31,646 bases of DNA from JAGVSR01 sp964458265 (GCA_964458265.1 CAYWIF010000034.1:1-31646), one strand, 5' to 3'; counted from the stretch's first letter, positions 24,401-31,496 are shown. Notes: generated by a model not told the origin, from the letters alone. A program made the numbers and translations.

Positions 24401-24496
24401 TTGAGCTTCCTGAGCCATGGCAGGAGCCGAAAGAGCCAGGGCCAGAATGCCCACTGGCACCGATGCCAGCATCCTTGTTGAAACAGTAAAGGTCAT
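21476..24496 (-). CDS. TonB-dependent outer-membrane receptor
   Basis: A 1006-aa precursor. The signal peptide (residues 1-28) ends APAMA-Q. The mature N-terminus leads to GEIVVTGSLISRR (48-60), the usual TonB-box/plug entry of sphingomonad receptors. The plug domain contains RSLVLLDGRRLM, SVEVITGGASATYGSDAVAGVVNF and related motifs. The beta-barrel ends with an aromatic residue (SIKAKF). The start at 24496 has GGAGG 8 nt upstream; the longer frame to 24559 lacks support. Such receptors import substrates across the outer membrane using TonB energy. Downstream of CitMHS in the same orientation, its substrate is likely citrate, a metal-citrate complex or a similar carboxylate. A tandem repeat near 24625-24641 may allow separate control. 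Confidence 0.92.
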   Translation of the reverse strand: MTFTVSTRMLASVPVGILALALSAPAMAQEAQSESAEQAAGSDGELAGEIVVTGSLISRRDATSSSPISTVGADALANTASPSLDRVIGQLPQFSGAQGAAEVGDSQANVGFTGGQSFSDLRGLGPNRSLVLLDGRRLMSSSPDGAIDLNTIPSALIGSVEVITGGASATYGSDAVAGVVNFRLRNRLDGFELSTKGSITDEGDGATYSISGAFGSGFADDRGRFVMALEFANRNTVNGADRPFFANIRQLARPPEGYIAAGGFGGPAPTIAAVNAVLATYPGTTPIAGSGAYPGAIGLNGDGTVFTTLAGTNCVQNYRGLNNGVLGLNISANCRQVQVALGNYFAVQVPLKRYTAFAKVDYDLSDDISLYSQFSYLHSEAVSQNGPTSSRGTLLQVPRTSPFVTGNAALQQILASSPATTGNLTLIKLFDVVGTRVVSFDYDVWQAQLGLKGTIPGTSLDWNIHGSYGKSQYLNTLEGDLSISATNAVLNGTANYRGQAGNCIGFAFNPFGNDALSPGCREFMTRTHKNTNDQTQKLVEATIQGPLFALPAGDLKFAAGVGHRRTSFDYLPDSGLRLNDSIGFGFSGAASGEQKVSEVFAELLVPIFKDKPFLNEVTANLGYRYSDYSLFGGQHTYKADLIWRPAEPLLLRGSYSVAIRAPSLGNLFGPTSVSQLPIGVGPTAGDPCAVGSGFRTGSAASQVQALCIAQGVPSALYPTYTLGSPTVAGQDGSNPNLTPEKATTYSFGAVLTPRISSPWFDRLQISVDYYNIQLKDAIGTLQLTDILPRCFNSDGVSNPSYSLNNPFCDRITRNTTTGEISLGRQGLFNFATFTVSGIDAQINWRIAMEAFGLSADAGSLTINNTTSYLRQYKVAGLLGSPTFNYAGTAGFGGVGGGISHPRWKTNTSLTYENGPFSGTFTWRHISRQIHSDLLSNPASTTPSIGAYNYLDLNAQFTIAERFTLGFGVSNLTDKTPPFISAAPLTTDAATYDVIGRTFFASIKAKF

Positions 24497-24624
24497 CAAA
24501 TCATCCTCCCCTCGGTTGACACCCTTTGCGCTGCCGATTGCGGCAGTGCCGGATTTCATTGTTCAGTGGAGCCAGCGGCCATTGTTGGCGACTGGCATCG
24601 CGATCATCTGGTTACGCGCCATAT

Positions 24625-24641
24625 CTGTCACTAAGCTGTCA
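24625..24641 (-). promoter_or_regulatory. Candidate response-regulator site upstream of the TonB receptor
   Basis: CTGTCA occurs at 24625-24630 and 24636-24641, start-to-start 11 bp (minus strand TGACAG twice). This is the helical-turn spacing used by OmpR-type regulators. It overlaps the symporter's last codons and lies about 130 bp upstream of the receptor start. The same repeat precedes the symporter gene. Confidence 0.6.
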
Positions 24642-25968
24642 TGGGAAATGCCGCGCAAAGCATGGCAACCACACCAATCAGCAGGCAGATCAGACACGCC
24701 CATTTGATCGTGAAGCGCTGATGGTCGCCAAACTCCACCCCGGCCAAGCCAACCAGCAAATAGGTTGAAGGAACCAAGGGGCTGAGCAAATGCACCGGTT
24801 GCCCGACCAGCGACGCTCTGGCCATTTCAGCCGGGCTGATGCCATAATGGCCTGCAGCTTCGGAAATGATCGGTAGTGCGCCAAAATAGAATGCGTCATT
24901 GGACATGAAGAACGTGAAGGGCATGCTGGCCAAAGCGGTTATCGGGGCCAAATATGGGCCCCAAGCCTCGGGAATTGCCGCCAGGAAGCCTTTTGACATG
25001 GCTTCGACCATCCCGGTTCCGTTCAGAATTCCGGTGAAGATGCCAGCTGCAAAAATGATCGAGACCACAGAAACGACATTGCCTGCGTGGCTGGCCACGC
25101 GGCGGCGCTGTTCTTCCATCGTCGGATAGTTGATCAGCAGCGCAATCGCGAAGCCGAGCATGAACAAGATCGCGATCGGCAGAAATTCGCTCACCAATGC
25201 GACCATCAGCGTTAAAGTGAGCGCTGCGTTGATCCAAAGCAGCTTGGGCCGTGCGCTCTCGCGCTGGGTCTCGGCATCGCCGATCAGCGCTACACCTTCC
25301 ATCAAGCCATCGTCGACAAAACCGTCGCGCTGATCGCCGGGTGCGGTCAAGCTGCCCAGTCGGCGACGTTCCTGCAGGCCAAGGATATAGGCCAGAGCAA
25401 ACACGCCTGCGATCCCCGCTGTCATTGCAGGCAGCATCGGAACGAAGATTTCGTTGGGCTCTACCTGCAATGCACTGGCCGCGCGCGCCAGAGGTCCGCC
25501 CCACGGTGTCATGTTCATCACGCCACCTGCCAGCATGGTAACGCAGGTGAGGTTGAGCGCGCTCATACCCAGGCGTTGATAGAGCGGTAACATCGCAGCA
25601 ACGGTGATCATGTAGGTTGTCGACCCATCGCCGTCGAGCGAGACGAAGGCGGCGAGAATCGCGGTTCCCATTACCACCTTCAAGGGATCATTCCCGACCA
25701 GTTTGACGATCAGCCGGACCGCTGGATCGAACAGTCCAGCGTCAATCATCACCCCGAAATAGAGGATTGCGAACATCAGCATCACGCCGGTCGGGGCCAG
25801 CTTTTTGACGCCATCGATCATCATTTCGCCAATCGCATCGTGCGAAAATCCTGCGATTAGCGCGAAGATGACCGGAACCAGCGCGAGCGCGACCATCGGA
25901 GACAGCCGCTTGGTCATGATCAAGACCATGAACGTCACGATCATGGAATATCCGAAGACCATCAGCAA
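24631..25968 (-). CDS. CitMHS-family citrate:proton symporter
   Basis: A polytopic inner-membrane protein (445 aa from a TTG start at 25968; 443 aa if ATG 25962 is used) with about 12 hydrophobic segments. Family-like parts include VVMGTAILAAFVSLDGDGST, AAMLPLYQRLGM and GVMNMTPWGGPLARAAS in the first half, and GPYLAPITALASMPFTFFMS in the second. CitM/CitH-type symporters take up citrate, often complexed with a divalent metal, with protons. GGAGG lies 7 nt upstream of TTG 25968 but 13 nt from ATG 25962, so the TTG start is preferred. It lies downstream of the regulatory genes, with the TGACAG tandem repeat before it. It is the cytoplasmic-membrane step matching the outer-membrane TonB receptor. 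Confidence 0.88.
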   Translation of the reverse strand: MLMVFGYSMIVTFMVLIMTKRLSPMVALALVPVIFALIAGFSHDAIGEMMIDGVKKLAPTGVMLMFAILYFGVMIDAGLFDPAVRLIVKLVGNDPLKVVMGTAILAAFVSLDGDGSTTYMITVAAMLPLYQRLGMSALNLTCVTMLAGGVMNMTPWGGPLARAASALQVEPNEIFVPMLPAMTAGIAGVFALAYILGLQERRRLGSLTAPGDQRDGFVDDGLMEGVALIGDAETQRESARPKLLWINAALTLTLMVALVSEFLPIAILFMLGFAIALLINYPTMEEQRRRVASHAGNVVSVVSIIFAAGIFTGILNGTGMVEAMSKGFLAAIPEAWGPYLAPITALASMPFTFFMSNDAFYFGALPIISEAAGHYGISPAEMARASLVGQPVHLLSPLVPSTYLLVGLAGVEFGDHQRFTIKWACLICLLIGVVAMLCAAFPMTA

Positions 25969-26040
25969 TGTGCATCCTCCCCCAAGCCTCACCGCGCGTT
26001 TCGCTGCAAGTCTGCTGAATCCGACACATAGGGTCGAATG

Positions 26041-26057
26041 CTGTCACCGGGCTGTCA
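26041..26057 (-). promoter_or_regulatory. Candidate response-regulator site upstream of the symporter gene
   Basis: CTGTCA at 26041-26046 and 26052-26057 are exact direct repeats at 11-bp spacing (minus strand TGACAG twice, each within a longer GCTGTCA). On the minus strand the second repeat gives GTGACA, which could overlap a -35 box with a weak -10 (TCGGAT) 17 nt later, consistent with activation by an OmpR-type regulator. It lies in the gap between the solute-binding protein and symporter genes. Confidence 0.65.
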
Positions 26058-26075
26058 TTAATCTTCCAAGTGGCA

Positions 26076-27161
26076 TTACTGCGCCAAGGGCAAGCGGGTA
26101 TCCGAGCCTATCATCGCCTGCCAATTGGCAATGAACCGTTCCTGCTTCTGGTGGTCAAGATAGGTCATGAGTCCTGGACCAAGCGGAATTGGACGCAAGG
26201 GACCTACCGCAGCACCTGTAAGTCCAATCCTCCCATAAGCACCGCTCGCCCCGCTCCTCGATGCCGAAAGAAAGCTGTTCTGGGCGAGGGTATTCTGTCC
26301 GCGCAGCGAAAGCAGGTATTCAAGAAAGGCATGGGCAGAGCGGGGATTGGGGGCGCGCTTGGGAATGATTGCGGTCCGGACGATCGCCAAAGTATAGTCC
26401 TGCGGGTAGATGATTTTCAGGTTCCCGCCCGCAGCAATCCGCCGTTTGGCGTAGGAACCCAACACGTTGTAGCCGAGTGCAATCCGGCCTTGCTCAATGT
26501 CCGCAATCAGTTCGCTGGTCTTTGCATATGTTCGCACCGCGCGGCTACCCATGGCCTTGCCAAGCGCGCCGAACTCACTGCTTTGTCGCGCGTCCTGAGT
26601 TGCCAGCAGGTAGCCAACGCTGCTTTGCGAAATGTCATAGGTGCCTACGCGTCCTTGCCAGAAGTCGGGGTCAGCCGTCAGCATCTGGGTCAGCTCGTTA
26701 CGCGACTGCGGCACTGGCCTGCCTTGCAACACATCCGGGTTATACAGCATGACGACTGGTTCGAATGTCAATCCGAATGCCTCATGGCGCCACTGCGCCC
26801 AGTCTGGAAGGTCGCCAGCGTTGGATGATTGATGGCGAGCAGCCAGACCGTCATTTACCAGCTTCACCTGCATGTCCATCGCCGCGCTGAAAACGATGTC
26901 TGACTTCACATTGCCGTTGCGATGCTCGCTCAGAACCAGATCGTAGAGTGGGGCAGAATCGCGTTCAACATAGGTAATTGAAATCTGCGGATGGAGCTTG
27001 TTGAAGTCCACGATAACCGGCCGGAACACTTCGGTATCGGTGGTGCTGTAAATCACGAGTTTGCCGATTTCATCGGGTCGGAGTTGCTCAGCCTTCTGCC
27101 CGTCGCTGCACCCGGTAACAACGGCAGCCATAAGACAAATCCAGGCTAGCTTTCGGATCAT
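26076..27161 (-). CDS. FbpA-like solute-binding lipoprotein in the two-component operon
   Basis: A 361-aa periplasmic solute-binding protein of the iron(III)/phosphoglycerate type. A lipoprotein signal peptide ends in the lipobox VVTGC (Cys18). The mature part has LVIYSTTDTEVFRPVIVDF (35-53), YVERDSAPLYDLV and an IALGYNVLGSYAKRR segment as in FbpA-like proteins. The start at 27161 overlaps the kinase stop (ATGA), so it is coupled to the kinase gene, and the upstream frame is the kinase. No ABC permease or ATPase gene is present, so it probably serves as a periplasmic sensor partner, as PgtC does in the Pgt system. The ligand is presumably the carboxylate carried by the CitMHS and TonB proteins. 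Confidence 0.85.
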   Translation of the reverse strand: MIRKLAWICLMAAVVTGCSDGQKAEQLRPDEIGKLVIYSTTDTEVFRPVIVDFNKLHPQISITYVERDSAPLYDLVLSEHRNGNVKSDIVFSAAMDMQVKLVNDGLAARHQSSNAGDLPDWAQWRHEAFGLTFEPVVMLYNPDVLQGRPVPQSRNELTQMLTADPDFWQGRVGTYDISQSSVGYLLATQDARQSSEFGALGKAMGSRAVRTYAKTSELIADIEQGRIALGYNVLGSYAKRRIAAGGNLKIIYPQDYTLAIVRTAIIPKRAPNPRSAHAFLEYLLSLRGQNTLAQNSFLSASRSGASGAYGRIGLTGAAVGPLRPIPLGPGLMTYLDHQKQERFIANWQAMIGSDTRLPLAQ

Positions 27162-28549
27162 GGCAATGGAAGCTCGATCACGACACATGTGCCGCCGCCG
27201 TCGCGGTTGCTGATCGTCACGCTGCCGTGCTGTTGCGCCACCGCTTGGCGGACAATGGCCAAGCCAAGCCCGGCCCCACCGGTTTTCCCGCTGCCGCTTT
27301 TGAACCGTTCGAACACCGTTCCCAATAAATCGGGGTCGATGCCGACACCTCGGTCCATGACCGAGATTTCATAAGCCGTTGCGCGTTTTGCCAGCACAAT
27401 TTCCACGGCCTGGCTGTCATGATGACCGTGGGTCAGCGCGTTGTGAATGACGTTTTTCATGGCCTCTTCAAGGATCACCTGATCGCCTTCAAACATTGCA
27501 TCCTTCAAGGAACAGGAAAATCGGATGTCATGGTCGTCCATCATCGAAGCCGAAGCGCGCACGACCCGGGCAATCATCCGCTTCAGATCAAATACCTCGC
27601 TCCGCTGCACATGCGACCGGTGACCGATCAGCGCATCGCCGAGCAGTTGATCAATCAAGCGGCCAAGCTTCCTCGCGCTGCGGTTGGCGACTTTCAGACC
27701 ATGGCTGCGGTCATCGGGAGAACCGCGCTCAACCAGTTGCAACTGCACAATCAATGCCGATAGCGGCGTTCGCAGTTGGTGCGCGGTATTCGCGATAAAG
27801 TCCTGCAGAACGCTGATACTGCCTTCGAGCCGCGCCATGAAGCTGTTCATGCCTTCGACCAATGGCACCACCTCGTCGGGCACGCGGGCTGCGATCGGGG
27901 ATAGATCGGAGGGATCCTTTGCGACCAGCGCCGAGCGCAATTGATCCAAAGGGCGCAGTGCCCGGCCGATACTGAACCACAATACAAACAGAGCCAGGAT
28001 TGTCATCAATCCTATTGGCACCAGGGCCTGGATCAGCAATTCGCGGGTCAAGGCTGAACGGGCATTGCGGGTCTGCCCCAGTTGAACCCAGGTCCAGCCT
28101 TTCTGTGCGAGATTGGCTGACTCCCTCCCAATTACGACGAAGCGCACGGTTTCACCGCGATAAACAGCATCGAAATATTCCTCGCTGTCGATACCCTGAT
28201 TGCCAGTTCCACGAACGATTGAATTGAACGATGGAAGATCGGCATAGCCTGTGACGGTGCCGCCATCAGGTGCCACCACGCGGTAAAACACGCGGTCATC
28301 GGGAGCGGCTGCCAGCATATCGAGTGCCGAATAGGGAATATCGACCCTGACCCCTTCAGCAGTAACGGTCAGCGATTCCGCAATCGAAAGTGCCGATCCG
28401 GCCAGAAGGCGGTCAAACGATCGATCCGCAGCAATCGATGCGTAGCTGCTGGCTGCCCAATACAACACTGCCATACCGGCAAGGAATAGCCCGCCCATTT
28501 GCCGCAACAGGCTGCCACGCAATGAACTGGGCCGGACAAGAATGTTCAT
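27158..28549 (-). CDS. TctE-like sensor histidine kinase
   Basis: A 463-aa membrane kinase. Transmembrane segments lie at about 17-38 and 172-195, enclosing a periplasmic 2CSK_N-type sensor domain as in TctE/QseC. A HAMP-like linker (about 196-245) leads to the HisKA domain with phospho-acceptor H257 (ANTAHQLRTPLSAL). The ATP-binding domain has the N-box NVIHNALTHG (366-375), G1 DRGVGID (399-405) and G2 GGAGLGLAIV (424-433). TctE-type kinases respond to tricarboxylates. Four-base overlaps link it to the response regulator upstream (28546-28549) and the binding protein downstream (27158-27161). Confidence 0.92.
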   Translation of the reverse strand: MNILVRPSSLRGSLLRQMGGLFLAGMAVLYWAASSYASIAADRSFDRLLAGSALSIAESLTVTAEGVRVDIPYSALDMLAAAPDDRVFYRVVAPDGGTVTGYADLPSFNSIVRGTGNQGIDSEEYFDAVYRGETVRFVVIGRESANLAQKGWTWVQLGQTRNARSALTRELLIQALVPIGLMTILALFVLWFSIGRALRPLDQLRSALVAKDPSDLSPIAARVPDEVVPLVEGMNSFMARLEGSISVLQDFIANTAHQLRTPLSALIVQLQLVERGSPDDRSHGLKVANRSARKLGRLIDQLLGDALIGHRSHVQRSEVFDLKRMIARVVRASASMMDDHDIRFSCSLKDAMFEGDQVILEEAMKNVIHNALTHGHHDSQAVEIVLAKRATAYEISVMDRGVGIDPDLLGTVFERFKSGSGKTGGAGLGLAIVRQAVAQQHGSVTISNRDGGGTCVVIELPLP

Positions 28550-29217
28550 TGGTGCTTTGGCACCTCCGTCAGATATCCCATCCCCCGAACCGTCTGGATG
28601 GTCAACGCATCGCCAAGTTTCCGGCGCAGCCGCCCAACATAGACTTCGATGGCATTGGGGCCAGCTTCGTCGTCAAAATCGAAAAGCTGCTCGGCAATCT
28701 GTTCCTTGCTGACGACGCGGCCGACGCTGCCGAGCAAGATTTCTAGCAACCGGAACTCGCGGTTTGGCAGGGTGATCTGCACGTCATCGATGCGCACCAG
28801 CATTGCCGCACCGTCGAAATGGACCTTGCCGACTTCAAAACTGCTAGAGACACTTCCGGTTGAGCGGCGCAGCAAGGCCCGGCATCGCGCATCGAATTCG
28901 CGAACGTCAAACGGTTTGGAAAGATAGTCGTCAGCACCGATGTCGAGCGCATCGACCCGATCGTCCATTCTTGACCGCGCCGTCAGCATCATCACCGGTG
29001 TCGCATCACCGCGCCGTCGCAATGCGCGAAGCAAGGTTATGCCGTCCATCGATGGCAATTCAATGTCGAGGATTATTGCATCATATTTCTGGAATTGGAG
29101 GATGTCGTTCGCTGCTTCACCGTCCTGCTCCCAGTCGACGGCATAGCCGTCCTGCTTGAGACGCCTGCACAGCGCATCGCCAAGATCAGAGTCATCTTCG
29201 ACTATGAACAGGCGCAT
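28546..29217 (-). CDS. OmpR-family response regulator (TctD-like)
   Basis: A 223-aa regulator. The receiver domain has the acidic pocket ED/D (7-9), phospho-acceptor D51 (IILDIELPSMDG), T79 (MLTAR) and K101 (SKPFDVREFD). The C-terminal winged-helix domain includes LPNREFRLLEILL and VYVGRLRRKLG, and ends GMGYLTEVPKHQ. It is paired with the TctE-like kinase through an ATGA overlap. It is the first gene of the minus-strand cargo cluster and probably binds the 11-bp-spaced TGACAG repeats ahead of the symporter and receptor genes. Confidence 0.92.
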   Translation of the reverse strand: MRLFIVEDDSDLGDALCRRLKQDGYAVDWEQDGEAANDILQFQKYDAIILDIELPSMDGITLLRALRRRGDATPVMMLTARSRMDDRVDALDIGADDYLSKPFDVREFDARCRALLRRSTGSVSSSFEVGKVHFDGAAMLVRIDDVQITLPNREFRLLEILLGSVGRVVSKEQIAEQLFDFDDEAGPNAIEVYVGRLRRKLGDALTIQTVRGMGYLTEVPKHQ

Positions 29218-29355
29218 CGTACGCCATGCGCATTTGCCGTAGTTCTCGCCCGCCGGACTGGCTCAGCAATGCCGCGAGGATTATCAGTTGAATTCATCGC
29301 CATCCCAAATGTTTTCCTGTGTACATCAACTTAGCGCATGGTCCTGCGAATGACA
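29218..29355 (-). other. Upstream region of the response regulator gene
   Basis: About 140 bp with no gene. It should carry the promoter of the regulatory operon. A weaker version of the tandem repeat (CTGACG-n5-CTGTCA, 29392-29408, 11-bp spacing) lies further upstream in the TraD-like frame and may allow autoregulation. Confidence 0.35.
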
Positions 29356-29721
29356 TCATCTATGCGCTGTGTCTGATTGTATCGAAACAGCCTGACGTCC
29401 ACCTGTCACGATCACGCGATGAGGCACATCTGGGTTTTGAAGCTTTGCCGCGATAGCGAGAAACGTTTCGAGCAGAACAGCGTGATCGCAATTGGCCAGT
29501 TCGATCAGCCCAGCCTTTTGGGCCAGCCCACCGCTTTCGGCCCCGTGTAAATGGCCCAGCGAAACGAAGGGTTGCTCAACCTGCACCAGACGGGTCGCTG
29601 TCGAGCCCGCTGGTTGAGGGCAGCAAGCGGCCAAATCATCAACTAAACCGTCAATCCTGTCGTAAGGCGACGCAGGTGTCCCGAACAAATTTCGGAATGA
29701 CAGCTTTGCCCGACTCATCAT
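29356..29721 (-). CDS. TraD-like protein or TraD fragment
   Basis: A 121-aa frame (MMSRAKLSFRNLFGTPAS...). Its second half, GGLAQKAGLIELANCDHAV followed by LLETFLAIAAKL, closely resembles the TraD core IELGGLVQKSGLVELAGDDRATLYGALLDLA of the traD gene at 17851. The first half is unlike TraD and contains QPFVSLGHLHGAES where TraD has its basic RxRHLIEL helix. It may be a divergent TraD paralogue or a duplicate fused or decayed during cargo insertion, because it marks the right end of the metabolic cargo. The start is uncertain (ATG 29721 or 29718; no good Shine-Dalgarno). Confidence 0.5.
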   Translation of the reverse strand: MMSRAKLSFRNLFGTPASPYDRIDGLVDDLAACCPQPAGSTATRLVQVEQPFVSLGHLHGAESGGLAQKAGLIELANCDHAVLLETFLAIAAKLQNPDVPHRVIVTGGRQAVSIQSDTAHR

Positions 29722-29779
29722 CCAGAAACCACCAACCCGCTCACCACCCACATTCAGTCATAACTCATCTTCCAAATTG

Positions 29780-29804
29780 GGCGGGGCGGAATTGCCGCCC
29801 CGCC
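29780..29804 (-). terminator. Hairpin after the ssb gene
   Basis: A 10-bp perfect GC stem (29780-29789 with 29795-29804), loop AATTG, 7 bp beyond the ssb stop codon on the minus strand. It is followed on that strand by CCAATTTGG rather than a T-tract. It probably terminates or protects ssb mRNA. Confidence 0.6.
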
Positions 29805-29810
29805 TGATTG

Positions 29811-30161
29811 TCAATCGCTCGGCCTTTCGTCGGGTTTGAAGTCATCCGCATTGCGTCTGGCTTTGGCGAGGATCGCGAAGCCATCGGCGATGAGATCGAC
29901 CGAGTAGTTCGTTCTGCCATCGGCTTGGTAGCTCGACTGGCCGATGCGCCCGGTGATGCGGACAAGATCGCCAACGGTCGCCTTTTCGAGCCGCTCGCGC
30001 ATTTTGCCGAACAGGGTGATGCGATGCCACTGTGGATCGGACTTCCACGTTTCGCCTTCGCGGCGATTGTAGTTGGTGGCAACCGAGATGTGGGTGACGT
30101 TCTTGCCGGGGTCGATCCTGCCTAGCCGCCCGATGATGTGAAATTCAACGATGTTCTGCAC
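29811..30161 (-). CDS. ssb: Single-stranded DNA-binding protein
   Basis: A 116-aa OB-fold protein of the plasmid SSB type, starting (GTG) MQNIVEFHIIGRLGRI. The SSB signature is visible in KNVTHISVATNYNRREGE, then the PQWHRITLFGKMRERLEK segment and LVRITGRIGQSSY. The C-terminal tail is short (KPDERPSD) and lacks the DDDIPF tip of chromosomal SSB. The GTG start at 30161 has AGGAG 7 nt upstream; the longer frame to 30341 is unsupported. It coats the transferred single strand on entry to a recipient, complementing ArdC. It is a backbone gene. Confidence 0.92.
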   Translation of the reverse strand: MQNIVEFHIIGRLGRIDPGKNVTHISVATNYNRREGETWKSDPQWHRITLFGKMRERLEKATVGDLVRITGRIGQSSYQADGRTNYSVDLIADGFAILAKARRNADDFKPDERPSD

Positions 30162-30420
30162 GGTTTTTCTCCTGATCGTGTCAGGCGAAATGTCCTGACG
30201 GACACTTTCAGGGCCGCGCATCGCCTGCGCGCCAGCCAAAAAACGGAGGCTCCATTGATGAAATCCATGGAAACCGTAGGCTGCAAGCCGGTTTTTTGCT
30301 TGCGCGCATGAAGGCGGGGCCAAGCGGCCAGTTTCCGTCAACCAAGGACAAAGGCTGACACGCAGTCGGGGTGATGTGCAGAATGCGCTTTGGGGAATTG
30401 TGGCTGGCGGGCCGATGCCG
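30162..30420. other. Intergenic region upstream of ssb
   Basis: About 260 bp between the vapC stop and ssb. No gene is supported. It should contain the ssb promoter; small dyads are present (for example around 30252-30272) but nothing decisive. Confidence 0.35.
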
Positions 30421-30822
30421 TCAGATGCTCCAGTCCTCGACCTTGAGAATGTCGATCATCGAAAGCGCCTGATCGGCGCTGACCAGCGTGGCATCGATCG
30501 CCAGCGCATGGGCCGCAATCATCAAATCAAGCGGGGCGATGGTGACGCCCTTGGCTTCGAGCGCGGCGCGCAGCGTTCCGTAGTGCGGGGCGATGGTATC
30601 GCTCCAGGGCAGAATATCGGTGTAGCGCAGAAATTCGCGAACCAGCTTGGCAAGCGTCGTCGCCTGCGGGCGCTTGGCCAGACCATAGTGCATCTCGCCC
30701 GCCGTTACCGAGGAAATCGCCAGCGAAGAAAGCGGCACCGATGCGGCGCGCGCGCAAACCGGCTCCTGCTGCCGCAGAATCGCGCTGGCCGCATTGGTGT
30801 CGAGCAAATAGCGTATGGTCAC
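30421..30822 (-). CDS. vapC: VapC-type PIN-domain toxin
   Basis: A 133-aa PIN RNase with active-site acids D8 (YLLDTNAAS), E43 (TAGEMHYGL), D99 (PLDLMIAAHA) and D117 (SADQAL). It belongs to the tRNA/rRNA-cleaving VapC family. The start overlaps the vapB stop as ATGA (30819-30822), as usual for vapBC. It forms a toxin-antitoxin pair that would stabilise the element by post-segregational killing. Confidence 0.93.
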   Translation of the reverse strand: MTIRYLLDTNAASAILRQQEPVCARAASVPLSSLAISSVTAGEMHYGLAKRPQATTLAKLVREFLRYTDILPWSDTIAPHYGTLRAALEAKGVTIAPLDLMIAAHALAIDATLVSADQALSMIDILKVEDWSI

Positions 30823-31088
30823 GAGTCTTCGTGGCCCGCAAAGGGGTCGCGATCCTGCGGCGCAGTTCGCCGCTCATCCTCCCCGAGAAAGTCACCGGGT
30901 ATGTCAGCCTTCAGTTTTCGCGCAAACGCGAAAAACTGGGCAAGGCTCTCGGGCTTGCGCGACAGGATGACATCGCCGGTCTGCTCATCGCGCCGGATGT
31001 TCACTTCGCTGCCCTCGAAGCGGCAGCTCAATGGCAGGCGCACGGCCTGACTCTTGCCGTTCTGAAATAGCTTGGCGGTCTGTCCCAT
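30819..31088 (-). CDS. vapB: VapB-type antitoxin (AbrB/SpoVT fold)
   Basis: An 89-aa antitoxin with an AbrB-type N-terminal DNA-binding domain (TAKLFQNGKSQAVRLP) and a C-terminal tail for toxin binding that ends in a charged, probably unstructured segment. It belongs to the VapB/MazE-like AbrB group. AAGGAG 8 nt upstream fixes the ATG at 31088. It represses its own operon through the operator at 31106-31121. Confidence 0.92.
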   Translation of the reverse strand: MGQTAKLFQNGKSQAVRLPLSCRFEGSEVNIRRDEQTGDVILSRKPESLAQFFAFARKLKADIPGDFLGEDERRTAPQDRDPFAGHEDS

Positions 31089-31105
31089 GATGCAAACTCC
31101 TTGGT

Positions 31106-31148
31106 ATAGACTTTAGTCTATTATAACTTGACGATGGGTGAAAGGCAA
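31106..31148 (-). promoter_or_regulatory. vapBC promoter and operator
   Basis: On the minus strand a sigma70-type promoter is visible: -35 TTGCCT (31143-31148), 17-bp spacer, -10 TATAAT (31120-31125). The 16-bp perfect inverted repeat ATAGACTTTAGTCTAT (31106-31121) overlaps the -10 and the transcription start region, the expected place for autorepression by VapB. Confidence 0.75.
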
Positions 31149-31176
31149 TATCTTCTGCCTGTCCATTTCGCGTAGC

Positions 31177-31203
31177 GGCGCGGCGGCCATAAGCCGCCGC
31201 GCC
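31177..31203 (-). terminator. 11-bp GC hairpin between the small protein gene and vapB
   Basis: Perfect stem 31177-31187 with 31193-31203, loop CATAA. It is the second hairpin downstream of the RNQxEMF protein gene (minus strand). There is no T-tract. Confidence 0.5.
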
Positions 31204-31235
31204 GATGATGGCCGGATGCCAAAGCAACCGGCCTT

Positions 31236-31257
31236 GGCCCGTCCCGAGGGACGGGCC
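31236..31257 (-). terminator. 10-bp GC hairpin after the RNQxEMF protein gene
   Basis: Perfect stem 31236-31245 with 31248-31257, loop GA, about 33 bp past the stop codon at 31291. Together with the hairpin at 31177 it separates this gene from vapBC. Confidence 0.5.
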
Positions 31258-31290
31258 GCGAAATTTGCAGAGCGAGCTATCGAGAAGCGG

Positions 31291-31485
31291 TCAGAACATC
31301 TCAAGCTGGTTCCGCATCGGATTCCAGAAACCGATGTCGAGCGGGCGCTGTGCGCGGAGCGGCTGCATCGGCTGATTGGCCAGCCAGCCAAGCCGCTCGC
31401 CGATGCTGACGGGCGCAACGCCCGCCAGCATGATCTGATCGGGATCGGGCGGCGTGATCTGCGGCAAGGTCGTGCGCTTGGCCAT
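31291..31485 (-). CDS. Small backbone protein with C-terminal RNQxEMF tail (copy 2)
   Basis: A 64-aa protein starting MAKRTTLPQITPPD and ending PMRNQLEMF. It is a paralogue of the 65-aa protein coupled to ardC: both share GVAP, RL, AN.P, QRP and the RNQ[I/L]EMF terminus. The start at 31485 has a GAGG-rich sequence upstream and lies 11 bp after the stop of the DUF3768 gene, so the two probably form an operon. No named family is recognised. Confidence 0.75.
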   Translation of the reverse strand: MAKRTTLPQITPPDPDQIMLAGVAPVSIGERLGWLANQPMQPLRAQRPLDIGFWNPMRNQLEMF

Positions 31486-31496
31486 CGTCCGCCCCC

